Shown piece by piece: positions 45,693-58,537 of a stretch of DNA of 64,000 bases. How positions within the stretch are numbered: the first letter of the stretch is position 1; every line of letters starts with the position of its first letter. Position numbers and translations under genes: made by a program. This DNA is from Cryptomeria japonica (lineage: Eukaryota; Streptophyta; Pinopsida; Cupressales; Cupressaceae), in contig NC_081410.1 in the NCBI RefSeq assembly GCF_030272615.1, forward strand, positions 124,557,140 through 124,621,139, given 5' to 3'. The notes below the pieces were generated by a model, which searched no databases, was not told the origin of the DNA, and saw nothing but the letters and a program-made list of their open reading frames with translations.

Positions 45693-48600
45693 TAGTTGCT
45701 TTTTAAAAGTGGGCTAATTAGCCTAGTTTCATGCATAGCAAGGTGCTGGTTGGTACAGTTGGTCCAAAGTACCTATACTTGATTTTTGGATATGTTGTAG
45801 AACTTCCAAATGGGTGTCTGAAAATATAATATTTTGGGAAATTATTTTGGAATAAGTTGGAGTTAAGTTGCAAATACCCATTCGGTAGGGCTAGTAGGCA
45901 TAAGCCTTATAGAGCAGTTTGGGTGTAATGAAGTTAGAACCTTGAGTTTGAAGAGTGTAGACCCTTTCACCAAGTTGATGTGAGTGTGTTGAGACTTTGG
46001 ATGTGTTGGATAATCCTTTGGAGTTGGAATCCATAGTTGAGTGCATTGAATGAAGCGCAATGAAGGTTGAGTATCAAACAAAGTGAGTAGATTGTGAGCC
46101 TAGTTTGGAAAGAGGTTGGTGTTATCCCTCTAGATTTGATCAGGACCAATATCCTTTGCATCAGTTTTGGCTTCTCCATAGTAACAACACATAAATCTAC
46201 CCTTTTTGCAAAAATGGAACAAAACCCAGGAAGATGACTGTCATTTTAGGACTGTAACTAAGATTAAACACTTTTGTTAGTTTGTGTTCCAATTTTTTGT
46301 GGAGAAAATATTGATCTGGGTTAATTTACTAGTTAGTCTATGATCACTTTTCACACATCACATTTTGGTGGACCAGATAAATCTTATACTTGCAAATCTT
46401 TTGTGTTCTTGCATATTAGTTTTATCTTTATTGAGTTTGATTAGTTAGTTAAAATTGATTAGACACTTTTACTTTTGTAAGAACATTGTACATTTAGAAT
46501 ACATTAAACTTTTAAACAAGAACTTCTTTTCTTTTCGATTAGAAAACCAAGATTTTAAACAAAATGTATATCCCTTAATCAACATTGGTCATCTTGTTAT
46601 CATCTTTCTTCTATCTCTTCTAGCTTTTCTTCTTGTATATTTGTATAACCTTTGAGGAATTAAGAATATCCGATCATGGTGGATCTCTTGCTACAAAATT
46701 TTGATGCATTTGATGAGCCATTTAATAGTGATGATTTTGATATGTGGGATAAAGCTCTTGATGATTTCATCTATACAAAAATCATCCTTTATGTAATATT
46801 TTATGAGAACCTTTAACAAATATTATTTATCCTTAAGGATGTTTTGATTTACATATAATATTTGATAGCCTATGAAATTATATTTCTTTAGTAGACAACC
46901 AAAACAAGATCTAAGAAATATTGTCATATTTGGTTCCCTCAATATGTTGGATTTCAACCATCTAATGGGTAACATGTAAAATTATTTATATGTTACAAAG
47001 CATATTAATTTGTAGACACTGGTACATGAATTTATTCCTTTCTACTCTTCCTCAAACTACCATGATTCAAAATATATGAAACAATAACTCTATAGAGTCT
47101 TAAAATAAAATAAAATTACAACGCACCCATCCTTACCATGTTGGACATCTTGCCTCAATAAATGTGACATGCATTACCATAAAGGCCCACAAAATATTTA
47201 ATGGAGGTTTCCATCCCTATTTCCAATCTCTTGCAACACATTAACTTTATCTCAATGAGATTGCTCTAGAAGATAGGAGGGTTTTCCTCTTCAAATTTGA
47301 AATCAAAGGGTTTTTGTTCTCTAGAGAAAAATGGTAGAACTTTGATTCTTTTAAGAAATAAAATTCCAAACAAACATAAGAATCTCAATGAGTAGCTTCT
47401 CCTTTTATAACTTTTATTGATGATATTTCATTTTCTTTTTCCTTTTTCTTTAATTAAATATTTATGACACTTTGTTTATAAAATAAAGTTATTGCAAGCA
47501 AATTAACATTACATTATTAAATTATCTTGATGACTAAAAAAGGGAACATGATAATCCCCCTTTCCCAGAGATTGCTTGTCCTAAAAAAAAATGAATCTAT
47601 ATGCCAATACCAAGATCCCAAATGAACTTAAAGAATGTTTCACCATGTATATGTTACATTATTCTAATACAAATGAAAAATATACATTTGTCATTATTTA
47701 TTACATTGTTAAGAAATCAGCCAGTTGTATAAATTCTTATATCTTATATTTTTTTCATCATATAATTGAATACAAAAAGATGAGCATACATCATCAAGTT
47801 GTCATCATAAGTTATCCATCTTAAAATTAATATGTTTGAAAACATCTAAATTATTTCTCTTGGAAATGGAATTTAATTATTCTCATCAATAATGTATAAT
47901 CAACAACATGTGCATTCTCAAATTAAACTTTACTATCAAAGTTATTAATTATCATCTTCAACAAAAAAAAGAAAAAAAAGAAAAAAGAAAATCCAGCTTG
48001 AATATATGTTGGAAAAAACTAAGAATGGTTATGAATAACTTACATTCCCTCCAAAATGTGATCAATATTAACTAACATAATCATCCTCTCTAGTAGCAAC
48101 AACTTACAAACATTTTCTCCCAACTAAGTATAATTGCAATTGTTCAAGACCAAAAACCATGACTCACAATCTTATTTTTCCAAAATCTACAATCTAAAAA
48201 TGCCATAGCAACTGCAATATTTAAATTTACTTACAAAAATACAGAAGGAAAGTTTTGAAATGACATTTGTATAATCTGAAATTTCTTCCCATTTAATCAT
48301 CAGTTGAAAATTTCTTCATTTCATATCTAAAAATACTTGCCAACTTACTTGAAAATAATCTCTATCATGTTGATGTGGTGCTAACCTAATATTTGTATAC
48401 TTTAAAAAATTTCAAGATGAGTTACTAACCTGTAAATTTTAATAAGATTATTAAAATTTATTGTTTGATGAAGTGTTTAGTTCATGACTAAACACTTCAC
48501 CTATAACAAAATTAGGAGTTTTTCATTATCCACACTTGAATCTTCTTATGATATAGATAGTTAATTGTGTATCACTTGGATATCATCACAAGATGTGGAT

Positions 48601-48840
48601 GTGGGGTAGATTTTATCAAGCTCATCAATAATTTGATTTCATCCATCCTTTTCTCATTTTCATGCTTCTTGTACTATTTATAATATTAAGTTAATCTTCT
48701 ACCTCTTTAAGTACCATATGTGTACTTTGTAGTAAATCTTTTGTTGATTTAAGCTTAATGATGAGATCATTGAACCTTACTTAAGAATTAAGACCCGATG
48801 AAATAGGTAAAATGTGCACAAGAAGTTCTTGTAAAGTGAT
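45693..48840. other. AT-rich DNA without a clear gene
   Basis: A short acidic frame (46,676-46,816, MVDLLLQNFDAFDEPFNSDD...) and a VDTGT-like stretch near 47,012 could be remnants of a copia gag-protease lying upstream of the reverse-transcriptase fragment at 48.87 kb, but both are weak. No LTR ends are visible. Confidence 0.35.
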
Positions 48841-48865
48841 GTAGTAGGATCAATCCAATATTGAA

Positions 48866-49378
48866 GGTAAATTGGAATCTATTGATGAAATCAATATTAT
48901 AATGAACTCAAAACCAACTTCATATCAAGAAGATAAAGATATTGTTGTGTGGAGGCAAGCTATGCAAAATGAGTATGATGCTCTTTTGAAAAATGGCACA
49001 CGAGAGTTTGTTAATCCTCCACTTGGTTGTAAACTTATTGGTTGCAAGCGGATCTTTAAATCAAGCATAAAGAAGATGGTTCTATTGAAAAACATAAATC
49101 CTGACACATTGTGAAAGGTTATGCTAAAAAGGAGAGTATAAATTATGATGAAACTTTTGCACCTACCATGGGATGGACTACCATTTGTGCTTTGTTGGCT
49201 CTTGTAGAAAAAATGAGTGAAAAGTTCATCAAATGAATGCCAAAACTGCATTATGTGATGGTGATCTCAAAGAAATAGTATACATGACTCAATCAAAAGA
49301 ATATGTGGTAATGGTAAAGAAAAGTCAGATATGCATGCTTGTAAAATCATTGTATGATTTAAAATAAACTTATTTGAT
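48866..49378 (+). pseudogene. Copia-type reverse transcriptase fragment
   Basis: The N-terminal half of an RVT_2 domain is readable: VVWRQAMQNEYDALLKNGTR, then FVNPPLGCKLIGCKRIFK, DGSIEKHK, VKGYAKKESINYDETFAPTM, TTICALLAL. In another frame come QMNAKTAL.DGDLKE(I)VYMTQ and finally CKIIV*FK. It belongs to the pol polyprotein of a Ty1/copia retrotransposon. At least two frameshifts and several stops are present, and the catalytic YVDD part is missing. Confidence 0.8.
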
Positions 49379-49479
49379 ATGAAAAGCTTACCAAACAAAT
49401 ATAAAAATTGAATTTGACGATACAACTCTTTATTAACGACATAGTTATCTATTTTTTATTACTTATATGAATGACTGCT

Positions 49480-50120
49480 AATGATAAGTTGGCTCACCGA
49501 AATCAAGCCATATCTTTCCTCGATGGACTCAATCGAGTTGGCAAAGTGTCTTACAGATAATGACAAATGCTACAACTCCAAAATTGATTTGACTTGGTAT
49601 TAATCTTCTCTTTCCAACGAAGCGTAGCATCAAGTAAATACAAATGCATGAGTAGACAGTTTTGGAAAATGGGAGGAACATCTAGCATACGCAAAAGAAA
49701 ATTTCAGCAATAGGTAGAGGGGGAAAATGGGAGGAACGTGGGCTACGACACCATTAAAGTTAGATGCATTGACAAACGACACCATTGAAGTTAGTTGTAT
49801 TGATCGATAAAAATTAGTCTACACGCATGCGAAAGAAAACTCTTATAATGACAAATGTTATGACTCCAAGAATAGACATAAGAATGTGCACCTCATCTTC
49901 ACCCTTCACTTCATTCATTACTTTTTCATAAAATTGTATTCTAAACAAAAATGGAAAGCAGAGAAATTGAAAGCCATTTCAAAATGTTGATGAGAATTCT
50001 CACATGCAAAAGAAAATTCCAGTTTGAACAAATGTTACAACTCTAAGAATAGACACAAGGATGTGCATCTCATCTTCAGCCTTCACTTCATTCATTGCTT
50101 TTGGACAAAATTCTATTCCA
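49480..50120 (+). repeat. Degenerate tandem repeat with ~177-bp spacing
   Basis: The phrase ACAAATGTTAYRACTCYAAGAATAGACA...CTTCACTTCATTCATT occurs at about 49,851 and 50,028 (177 bp apart), with an older partial relative near 49,562. Each is preceded by a 'catgc(g/a)aaagaaaa' phrase, and ACGACACCATT(A/G)AAGTTAG is doubled near 49,748 and 49,779. Confidence 0.6.
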
Positions 50121-50776
50121 ATTTTCCAAGTTGTTTGCTCAAATAGCTCAGTTTCTTCTTTTGATTCTTTCCAGCTAATAAAAAATTCAAAGATAAATGT
50201 GTTCTCAATTATCTTCTCTAGTCTACAATTTTGTCTTTTGATTCTTTTCCCATTGCAATATGACTAGTTTTTTTGGTTAGATTAATAGCATAAAATAGAT
50301 TTTGTATTTTGAACTCAGTAGATTAAAGTAATTGTCAAGCCAAGTCTTTCACTTTTATATTATAAAAAAATTTAAATATAACAATACATAGTGTTTTTAA
50401 ATTCTTCATATACAAATGGACGGGTAGGAACTTTTTCATAGTTTTGTTATTAATTTATGTTATTATATATGTAGAATGATTAAATTATATAATTGATTTA
50501 TGTTGATTAAAGATTTAGTAAGATATTTTTTTATATTTTAATCAAATATTGATATATTTAGACTTTTCTTTTCAACACTTCATCAAATTATACAAGTTCT
50601 TTCATAACGAAAATGAAAATTGTAGATGGTAGTTTCCATGTGCTAATTAATAGCTAAATATGAATCGTTTATATTTAGAAAAGATAAGGCAAGATGTTCA
50701 CACATGCATACACCATTAACTTTGGTTTACCTCTGCAACTCTCCTGCCTTCCTTGCGTTTGAATCTGAGCTCTTGG
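50121..50776. other. AT-rich DNA and possible 5' leader of LINE2
   Basis: No gene is seen. The last ~60 bases before 50,777 are pyrimidine-rich and less AT-rich, which may be the short leader of LINE2. No convincing duplicate of the 3' flank (ATTAGAAGATTAATTTT at 59,873) was found; TTAGAAAAGAT near 50,676 is only a weak match. Confidence 0.4.
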
Positions 50777-52353
50777 ATGACTGCCCCCTCTGGGGAGGTC
50801 CCCCCCTCCCTACAATTGGACCCCATACCTGATTCCATGGTCAGAACGCATGCTGCTGTTCTGGCTATGGGGACCCCACGGTCTACAGGTCATACAGAAG
50901 AAAATGCCAGTTTTCACACCCCTTCCACTTCACCAGTTCTGACTAATTCTGGCTTGAAAGGTGAAGAGAGGAATATACCACATCTCGGACTGGAAACTTC
51001 TGCCGGACAGGTGAATGTGGAACTTGTGAAGGAGAATCCCAAGTCTAGCTGGAAGACTGCCCTCCTTGGGTCCACAAATTCGATCCCTGAAGCTGTTGTG
51101 GCCACTTTCTCCCAAACGAAAGATGGAACGGAGATCAAGCTCCTGGACAACCTTATGGACAGAATCGCCTCTTCCCTTCACCTGGCAATAGTTGGTCAAT
51201 TCTTCTCCTTCTGACCATCTATTGACATGGTCAGGCGATGGGCAAAATCTCAATGGAAGCTTAAAGGAAGCTTGGATATTTCAGCAATGTCGGGGGGACT
51301 CTTTCTATTCAAGTTCAATACTGAGGAGGATCTGATCTATGTCCTGACGGGTTCTTGGGCTTATAGCAAGCATTTCCTAACCATGGCTAAATGGAAGCCT
51401 GGTTTTGACCCCTCAACAAAACTAAATCGCATGGCACCAGTTTGGGTTAGGCTCCCAAGGCTCCCGCTGGAGTTCTGGGATGAACAAATCTTCTGATGGA
51501 TACGGAACTTGTTTGGCAACTTTGTCTCAACTGACTCGATCACACTCAATAAATCTAGGTTGGTGTACGGTCACTTTTGTGTTAATGTTAATATTAACGA
51601 GGCTCTCCCAAATTTTATCTCCCTAAAATCAAAATAGGGAAAATGGTCCCAGGCTATTGTGTATGAAAATGCTACCCTTTTTGCCAGAAGTGCAATAATC
51701 AAGGCCATTCCTATACTGAATGTAAAGCCCCTGTGGCTGCTAAACCCAAGCTAAAAAATAAGGCTATCTGGGCCGAGCCCATCAGCCCTGGTGACCCATC
51801 ATCTTCGGCTCCTCTAGAGTTGACTACTGTGAATGAAATATTTGAGGATTACCCCCACACAAACAAGATCCTAGAGATTTTAAAATCCCCAGTGGACCCA
51901 GTCAAAAATACCAATCCAAGCATCCTCCTGGAAGAGGGTGAGATCCCATAGGTGATATCTCTCAACCTGTCCCCCAACCCCCTCCCACCTACTTCCCCCA
52001 CACCCTCATTCCTTCATGCCCCTATCCCGGTTATGGCTATGCCTCTTATGGCTGAGGTTAAACTGCCTACCTCATCAACCCCTCTCTCCCCTGCTATGGT
52101 GGTTAGAGATTCTCACCCAGGAAACTCCCTGACAACTCTACTGAAAGTGTCCCCCCAGGGATCTCCTCGGATGGATAATGAAGAATGGATAACCTAGAAG
52201 AAGAAAGTCAAGGCCAAGAAAGCGGATGTGGGGGGAACTGAAAATAAAGTAGGTAGACCCTCTGAAAGAGTCCCAAGACACAAGGTTATGGCCAGGGACA
52301 TTGCAAAGGGTAGACAATTGACCCTTGATGGACTCAACAAAAGTAAGAAATGA
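50777..52353 (+). pseudogene. LINE2 ORF1: zinc-knuckle RNA-binding protein
   Basis: I chose ATG 50,777 (MTAPSGEVPPS); the frame is open a little further upstream without an ATG. It reads a DUF4283-like region (MVRRWAKSQWKLKGSLDI at 51,227, APVWVRLPRLPLEFWDEQ near 51,440). After a frameshift between about 51,640 and 51,680 it gives a CCHC knuckle CQKCNNQGHSYTEC (51,682-51,723) and a Pro/Ser-rich tail with an EEGEIP motif. Stops: TGA 51,212, TGA 51,494, TAG 51,635, TAG 51,949, TAG 52,195. It ends at TGA 52,351-52,353, which overlaps the ATG of ORF2 as ATGA, exactly as in LINE1. The role is expected to be RNA binding in the LINE particle. Confidence 0.85.
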
Positions 52354-55300
52354 AGTTCCTCCCTTGGAACATAAGGGGTCTGAACAACCCCCAGAAGTAG
52401 TTCGCCATAAAACAACTCATTCTGGAGATGAAAATTGACATTTGCCTTCTTCAGGAAGTCAAGATGCCCTTCCAAACCTTTGCTTCAGTTGCTGGTAAAC
52501 TCTGGCCTGGGGCGGATTTTTTGTGTGTTGATGCTTTAGGTGCTTCTAGGGGTATTGCTACCCTCTAGGATCCCATTAAAATGAAAGGTAAGCTTTTCGC
52601 TAGCTCCCAAAATTTCCTAGCGGTTACTCTTTATTACGGTGAACAGTGTTGGCAGATGTTCAATATCTATGCTCCCAACTCCAGGTTGGGGAGACGACTT
52701 GTGTGGGAAGAAATTTCTAATCTCATTATGGCTAATCAGAAGGTTCAGTTTATGCTTGTGGGAGATTTCAATTCCCCCCTCTACCCTTCTGAGAAGTGTG
52801 GAGGCCTTGAAGATTTCACTGATAGCATGGGTGACCTAGCTAGCTTCATCAATGCTTCTAGCCTTATGGATATTGACCTCCAGGGTGCTCCCTTCACTTG
52901 GTCAAACAATAGGAAAGGTAAACATCTTATTTAAGTCAGATTGGATAGAATCTTGATTTTCACCAACTGGGACATCAGACATAGCTCCTATCTGAACACC
53001 CTCCCAAGGACTGCATCTGATCAGAACCCCCTTCTACTCCACTGGAAAGAAAGACCCTACTAGGCCCCCCCCTTTCGCTATGAGATCATGTGGGCCTCTC
53101 ATCCCGACTTCAGGGAGCTAGTTAGACTTTGGTGGGCCACCCCAGTCCAAGGGACTGCTACGTTCAAAATTATGGAGAATTTAAAGCTAATTAGCAAGGA
53201 AGTCAAAGGTTGGAATAGGACCACCTTTGGAGACATATTCAAAAGAAAGAAGGACTTGGGGTCCAGACTGGAACAACTTCAAAATATCATGGCTATTGGT
53301 AACCCCCCAAATCCCATTTTGAAGGAGGAGGAAGACTGTCGCAAGAGTTGGAAAGATACCCTCTCTAAGGAAGAAGTGTACTAGAAGCAAAGATCCAAAA
53401 TCCAGTGGTTGAAGGAAGGGGACAGAAATTCTGCCTTCTTCCATAGATTGGCTTGTATTCACAAGAGAGGGAACTACATCAAAAGTATCAAGAATCAAAT
53501 TGACCAGGAGATCACTAAAGATTCCCTAATTGGGCAGAGTGCGGTGGACTTTTTCACAAGACTCTATTCTGATAATGGTGGAAGTGATACTTCTCTCCAG
53601 GACTGCCTTGTTAGTAAGCTTTCGACTGTCATCAATGAGGATGACAACTGGCAACTAATTGCCCCCATCTCTGCTGATGAAGTCCAACAGGCTGTCTTTG
53701 CTATGGGGGCCTACAAGACTCCAGGCCCAGATGGCTTCCCCCCGACATTCTTCTAGGATTACTGGGACATTGTTAGCTATGATGTCACCAAAATTGTTCA
53801 AGATTTCTTTAAGACGGGGAGATTTCTAAAGAAGGTCAATAACACTTTCATTGTTCTCATCCCAAAGACCACTAACCCTAGTTGCTTGAAGGAGTATCAT
53901 CCCATAAGGCTCTGTAATACATTTATAAGATACTCTCCAAGGTCCTTGTGAATAGGATTAAGCCCTTCTTGGGAAAATTTATCAGCCCGTCCCAGAAAGG
54001 TTTTGTCCCGGGTTGCCAAATTTTGGATGCTGCCATTGCCACTCATGAGATAATCCACTCCATGGATAGGAGCAAAATACCAAGTATGGCTTTTAAACTT
54101 GATATATCTAAAGCTTATGACAAGGTTAATTGGGATTTTCTTTTCAAAGCTCTTTTAAAATTGGGCTTTAACCAAAAAGTGGTGAGTATGATTTGGGAAT
54201 GTGTTACCACGGTCCAGTTCTCAGTTTTGATTAATGGGACTCCTAGGGGCTATTTCAAAGAAGAAAAAGGCATCCGACAGGGTGACCCTCTGTCCCCTTA
54301 TCTATTTATCATGATAGCTGAAGTCTTAAGCAGGAGTGTGACCCATCTGGTTACCAATGGTAGGCTCCAAGGGTTCAAAGCGGCCTCCATGCTCCCCCCC
54401 TCTAATATTCAATAGTTCATGGATGACACCTTCCTATTTGGTAAGTCTTCTGTCATGGAGGCTAAAGGGTGGAAGATCTTACTTGCCGACTATGCCAAGG
54501 CTTCGAGACAATGCATCAACTATGAGAAGAGTAATCTCTTCTTCTTCAACACTCCTAATGACCTTCAACTCAAAATCCTCTCTATCCTCAGATGCAAGAT
54601 GGCAACTCTTCCGGGAACCTACCTGGGTATCCCCCTCATGGTCAAGGAAGTCACTCCCACCTTCTGGAACTCTATATTGGAACGGATGTAGAAAAAACTT
54701 GTGGGATGGTAAGGGAAATTCCTCAATAGTGCGGGGAAGCTCCAACTTCTTGCAGCTTCCCTATAGGGAATTCCGGTGTACGTCCTTTCCATGTTTAAAA
54801 TATCCAAAGAACCTTCTTATGGACTGGCCTAGAAGAGAAAAAACACCTTGCTTTGGTCAATTGGGATACCGTGTGCTTACCCAAATCAATGGGAGGTTTG
54901 GGTATAAGAAAGATTAATGCCCTCAATAAGGCGCTAATTGCTAAGATTGGATGGACACTGGTTAAAGGTGAGGCGGACTAGTGTAACATCATCAAAGCAA
55001 AGTACTTGGACCGGGAGCACTTCTATTACAATTTGAGTACAACTGACCTTCCCTAAGGATCCAAGTTATGGAACAACATCCTAAAGAGCAGATTGATGGT
55101 TAGAGAAGGTCTAAAATGGCAATTGAGAGATGGTAGAAAGGTGAGATTCTGGGAAGACTTTTGGACGGAGGATAGGCCCTTGGTCAACACTCGTTTCCAT
55201 CAAATTATGCACCACCTTAAAGGTCTCCTTGGAGATTATATCATGGATTACTTGGTACTAGGAAGACTTTACTGGAAGGACATTGTCCACATCTTCAACA

Positions 55301-56472
55301 ACAGACCTAACCTGCTCCCCCTTGCTCAGGACCTGCAATGCATCTTGTCAGAAACAAGAATCCCCCTCACCTCGTATGAAGACAAATTCATCTGGAAAGA
55401 GACCCAATCAAGCTCTTTCTTGGTTAAATCTACTTACAATCAGCTCCTCAAACCCCCTTTGGATGTTGAATGCTAGAAGAAAGTTTGGAACCCTCAGCTA
55501 ATCCCTAAAATTAATTTCTTCTAGTGGTCCCTCAGGCATGGTAAAACCCTCATGCTGGATAACTTGAAGAAGAGGGGATTCCATCTCCCCAATAGATGCA
55601 GTCTGTGTAAAGCTAATGAGGAAACTATTGACCATCTTTTTGTCCTCTGCCCCTTTGTTGTTCATCTTTGGACTATCACTCTTCAGAAATGCGGTCTCTA
55701 TTGGGTCTTCCAGAAGGACATTAAATTTTTTGCTTTTGATTGGACCCCCCCTCTCATCACCCCCTCATCATTCAATTATGGAAACAAATACCACTGCACA
55801 TCTGTTGGGCCTTATGGAGAGAAAGAAACAACAAATTTTTTAGAGACACTGAGACCCCCCCGGACACTATGGCACACACTTGCTTTAAGATGATCTCTGA
55901 AAACTTAGAAGTTACAAAATGGAAAACCCCCCCTTATCCTCTTAATGAGGTTGAAAAAAAATTGTTGAATGTTGGAAGCTCCCCCTGGTTTTGATAGCTT
56001 CAACAAAAACACCAAGAACAAAAGAAGGATGACCAGATGGTCAACCCCTAAGTTACACTAGTTTAAACTAAATTTTGATGGTTCAGCCCAAAGCAATTGT
56101 CAGGCGGGGAGTGGAATCATCCAGGACCATTTGGGGAACACTGTTGCAGCCTACACAGGCAACCTAAAGAATAATATGGTCACTCAAGTTGAAGGAATGG
56201 CCCTCCTTTGGGGTTTGAAAATGGCTAACTCCATAGGAATTAAATAGATGGAAATTGAAGGAGACTCTCAAATCATTGTGGGCTCAATTAAAGGGAACTC
56301 ATTGGCGGGTTGGAGAGTGGGATCCATTCTAAGGGATATCAGGTGCCTCCTGGTCAAGATGGAGGACTTCACCATCCGCCACATCTTCAGAGAAGGAAAT
56401 AAAGTTGCTGATTCCATGGCGGCGACGGGAAGGCTGCAAAATGGCTTACGATGTTGGTCACCACAAAGGTAA
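52350..56472 (+). pseudogene. LINE2 ORF2: endonuclease / reverse transcriptase / RNase H polyprotein
   Basis: Endonuclease motifs come first (MKFLPWNIRGLNN, LLQEVKM, VGDFNSPL near 52,757, SDQNPL near 53,017, where the usual catalytic His is Gln). The reverse transcriptase follows (YKTPGPDGFPPTFF, KLDISKAYDKVNWD near 54,099, GIRQGDPLSPYLF, F-M-D-D at 54,416-54,427, TYLGIPL near 54,620). A zf-RVT motif CSLCKANE...DHLFVLC lies near 55,598. The RNase H domain has LNFDGSAQ near 56,073, VEGMALLWGL, IEGDSQ near 56,254 and REGNKVADSMA. Frameshifts lie near 53,925, 54,805, 55,750 and 55,990. Stops are mainly TAG (52,398, 52,566, 53,061, 53,382, 53,754, 54,413, 54,689, 54,764, 54,979, 55,474, 55,522, 56,059, 56,245). 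It is more decayed than LINE1 ORF2. Confidence 0.9.
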
Positions 56473-58315
56473 TCTTGGAAAAGGAAAAGGCCTTTACCCA
56501 GGAAGGGACCATTCTATCTACAAAATGATGAAGGAAACCTTCAGTCAAATTTCAAATTGGCGTGGGAATCCCGCCCATTACTATCCCAGACAGCCACGTA
56601 TCAAAGGCAGGTTGAGTCACCACTACCACAAGGGATGGAATTATGATGAAAGTACAGACATCAGGAATGATTACTCCCTAATTATTACCCAGACGGAGCC
56701 AACTGGCAACGATAAAGGTGACGATGGGGACCTATCAAATCACATTGGCTCAAGTGAAGGATCACACGTTCTAAGTAGATCTTCTTCTTTTGATATCTAC
56801 TTGGACTTAAGAGATAATAATCACTCCGATTATTATGATCTCTTAATCCAAGTTCGGCACAATTATTTTAACAACTCCACCTTAAGCTTGCTTCAGCTCT
56901 ACGTTTTTTCTGAAAGTCACACTCAATCTATTAAGCTGGAGGATTCAAGAATGGGGGGGGACAGGCTTAGACTAGAACCCAATAAAGTGGATGAGTTCAA
57001 AGCTAAACCGATGGCGTGGTTTGTCTGCTCGGAAGGCGACATTGACAAATTCATGGAGAGTATGAAGGGAAATGATGAAAGATTATCCAGATAATTTGTG
57101 ACTTCCTGGGAAGACAGAAGGGTGACCATGGGGGCAATCTCTTTCGAAATCAATGAAGAGGTTATAGCTCAGGCAATGAGTCTTTCTATTGAGGGCAGGA
57201 AATGGAAAAAATAGAGTCGTATTGCAGATTCTACTAGCCTTAACCAGTTCTTCCGCTAGGGTGAAAACCCTGTCAAGAGGGTAGGAGGCTTCAACAGGGA
57301 GGAGCTCCCTCACCCATGGGACAAGGTCTGCTATATCATGATGAATTATTTTACGCTGGAGGGAAGGTATGGAATTTTCTACTACCATCTCCCTTTCCTA
57401 AACCACTTGAGGAATAAAGACCTCATTTCCATTCCGTTCTTTTTACTACATTCTATGGATGCTAATGTTAAAGACATAGCTGAAGCTAAGAAAAAAGAGA
57501 AGGATTTTCCCATCTTGCATCAGGGCCTTATTCTCCACTTGTATAACTTTCACCTCACCCTCTGCCCACCCCGTTCCATCTCTATCTAGAACGTTAGCCC
57601 TTCGACCCACCCTCCTACCATCAATGACTCTAGCCCTCCTCGACTCCCGAAAATTGGCTCCTCCAGCAAGAAAACCAAGAATCACTCCCCGGAGGAGGTC
57701 ACAACCCCCAAGAGAGTCAAAATCCAGGAGATTGACTCTGATATGGAAATTATTGAAGAAGCCAATACCCCCCATCATTCTAGCAGACTAGCCTCTAAAC
57801 CCTCAGATAAATCCCTAAGAGACCCCTCCTTGCACGACACCGAAAATTCCATTCCGACTGATAAAATGCCCCTCGCCTAGCATAATCTGACCCCTCATTT
57901 TGTGAGCTCCAACTGGGTTTCGGAAAGCTCCATATCCTCCAAGAGTCTGGAGCCTTCCAATTTCCCCTCCCTGACCTTCAGGATGGAAAAAATGATGGTC
58001 GTAGAGGAGGCTAGTAGCATGAAGGAGGAGGAGGAAACCAACCTGGCAGAGATAGAGAAAAAGATGGAGGCCCTCTCTGACAATGTGCAGGTGATCACCA
58101 GCAGACTGGAGGTGGCGGAGTCCAAGATGCACAATGTTTCCAAGTTTGCTCTGAATGTTATGTGATGCTCGACTACTACTCTATGCCTCATGGAGGAAAG
58201 CATGACCAAAGGGAAAGGCAAGGAGGATGAGGACTATATATCCCTATTCAAATTCCTCACTAAGGAATGGGCTAGAAAGCTACACCCTAAGAAGAGCCAT
58301 GGGAAAAAGAAATAA
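56441..58315 (+). pseudogene. LINE2 ORF3: third long frame homologous to LINE1 ORF3
   Basis: From ATG 56,441 (MAYDVGHHKGNL), which overlaps the end of ORF2 by about 32 bases, one frame reaches TAA 58,313-58,315: 625 codons without a frameshift, although ORF2 of the same element has several. Stops inside: TAA 57,092; TAG 57,212, 57,257, 57,587, 57,878; TGA 58,163. The N-terminal part is basic and Gly/Tyr/His-rich. The central part reads FVTSWEDRRVTMGAISFEIN (57,095) and IMMNYFTLEGRYGIFYYHLPF (57,335), then LHQGLILHLYNFHL. These align with LINE1 ORF3 segments in the same order. The C-terminal part is Ser/Pro-rich and then forms a Glu/Lys coiled-coil-like stretch (about 57,985-58,140). Function unknown. 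Confidence 0.75.
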
Positions 58316-58532
58316 TTTTTTGCATGTGGAGGATTTCTGGTTTTTTTTACTATATCTAGTAGCCGCTGGGCGGATAAGGCTAGTTTATGCTTTTGTTTAT
58401 ACTTTTCTGTTTATTTCCCTATGTGGCAAATGACTAAAACTCTGATTAGTATTACCTTATCACTGATAAACTCTCATAGTATGGTTTTTTGTTTTTGATA
58501 GAGGTAAAAGGTTGCTACTATGTTGATTATAT

Positions 58533-58537
58533 GCAGA
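58533..58537 (+). repeat. Target duplication of solo LTR E (left)
   Basis: GCAGA, repeated at 59,790-59,794 on the other side of the LTR. Confidence 0.85.

Noticed and set aside
50660-50700. TTAGAAAAGAT as the 5' target duplication of LINE2
   Set aside because: It matches the 3' flank (ATTAGAAGAT) only with an indel and is short; not convincing.
57446-57778. 110-codon minus frame antisense to LINE2 ORF3
   Set aside because: Shadow of the plus-strand ORF3, which aligns with LINE1 ORF3.
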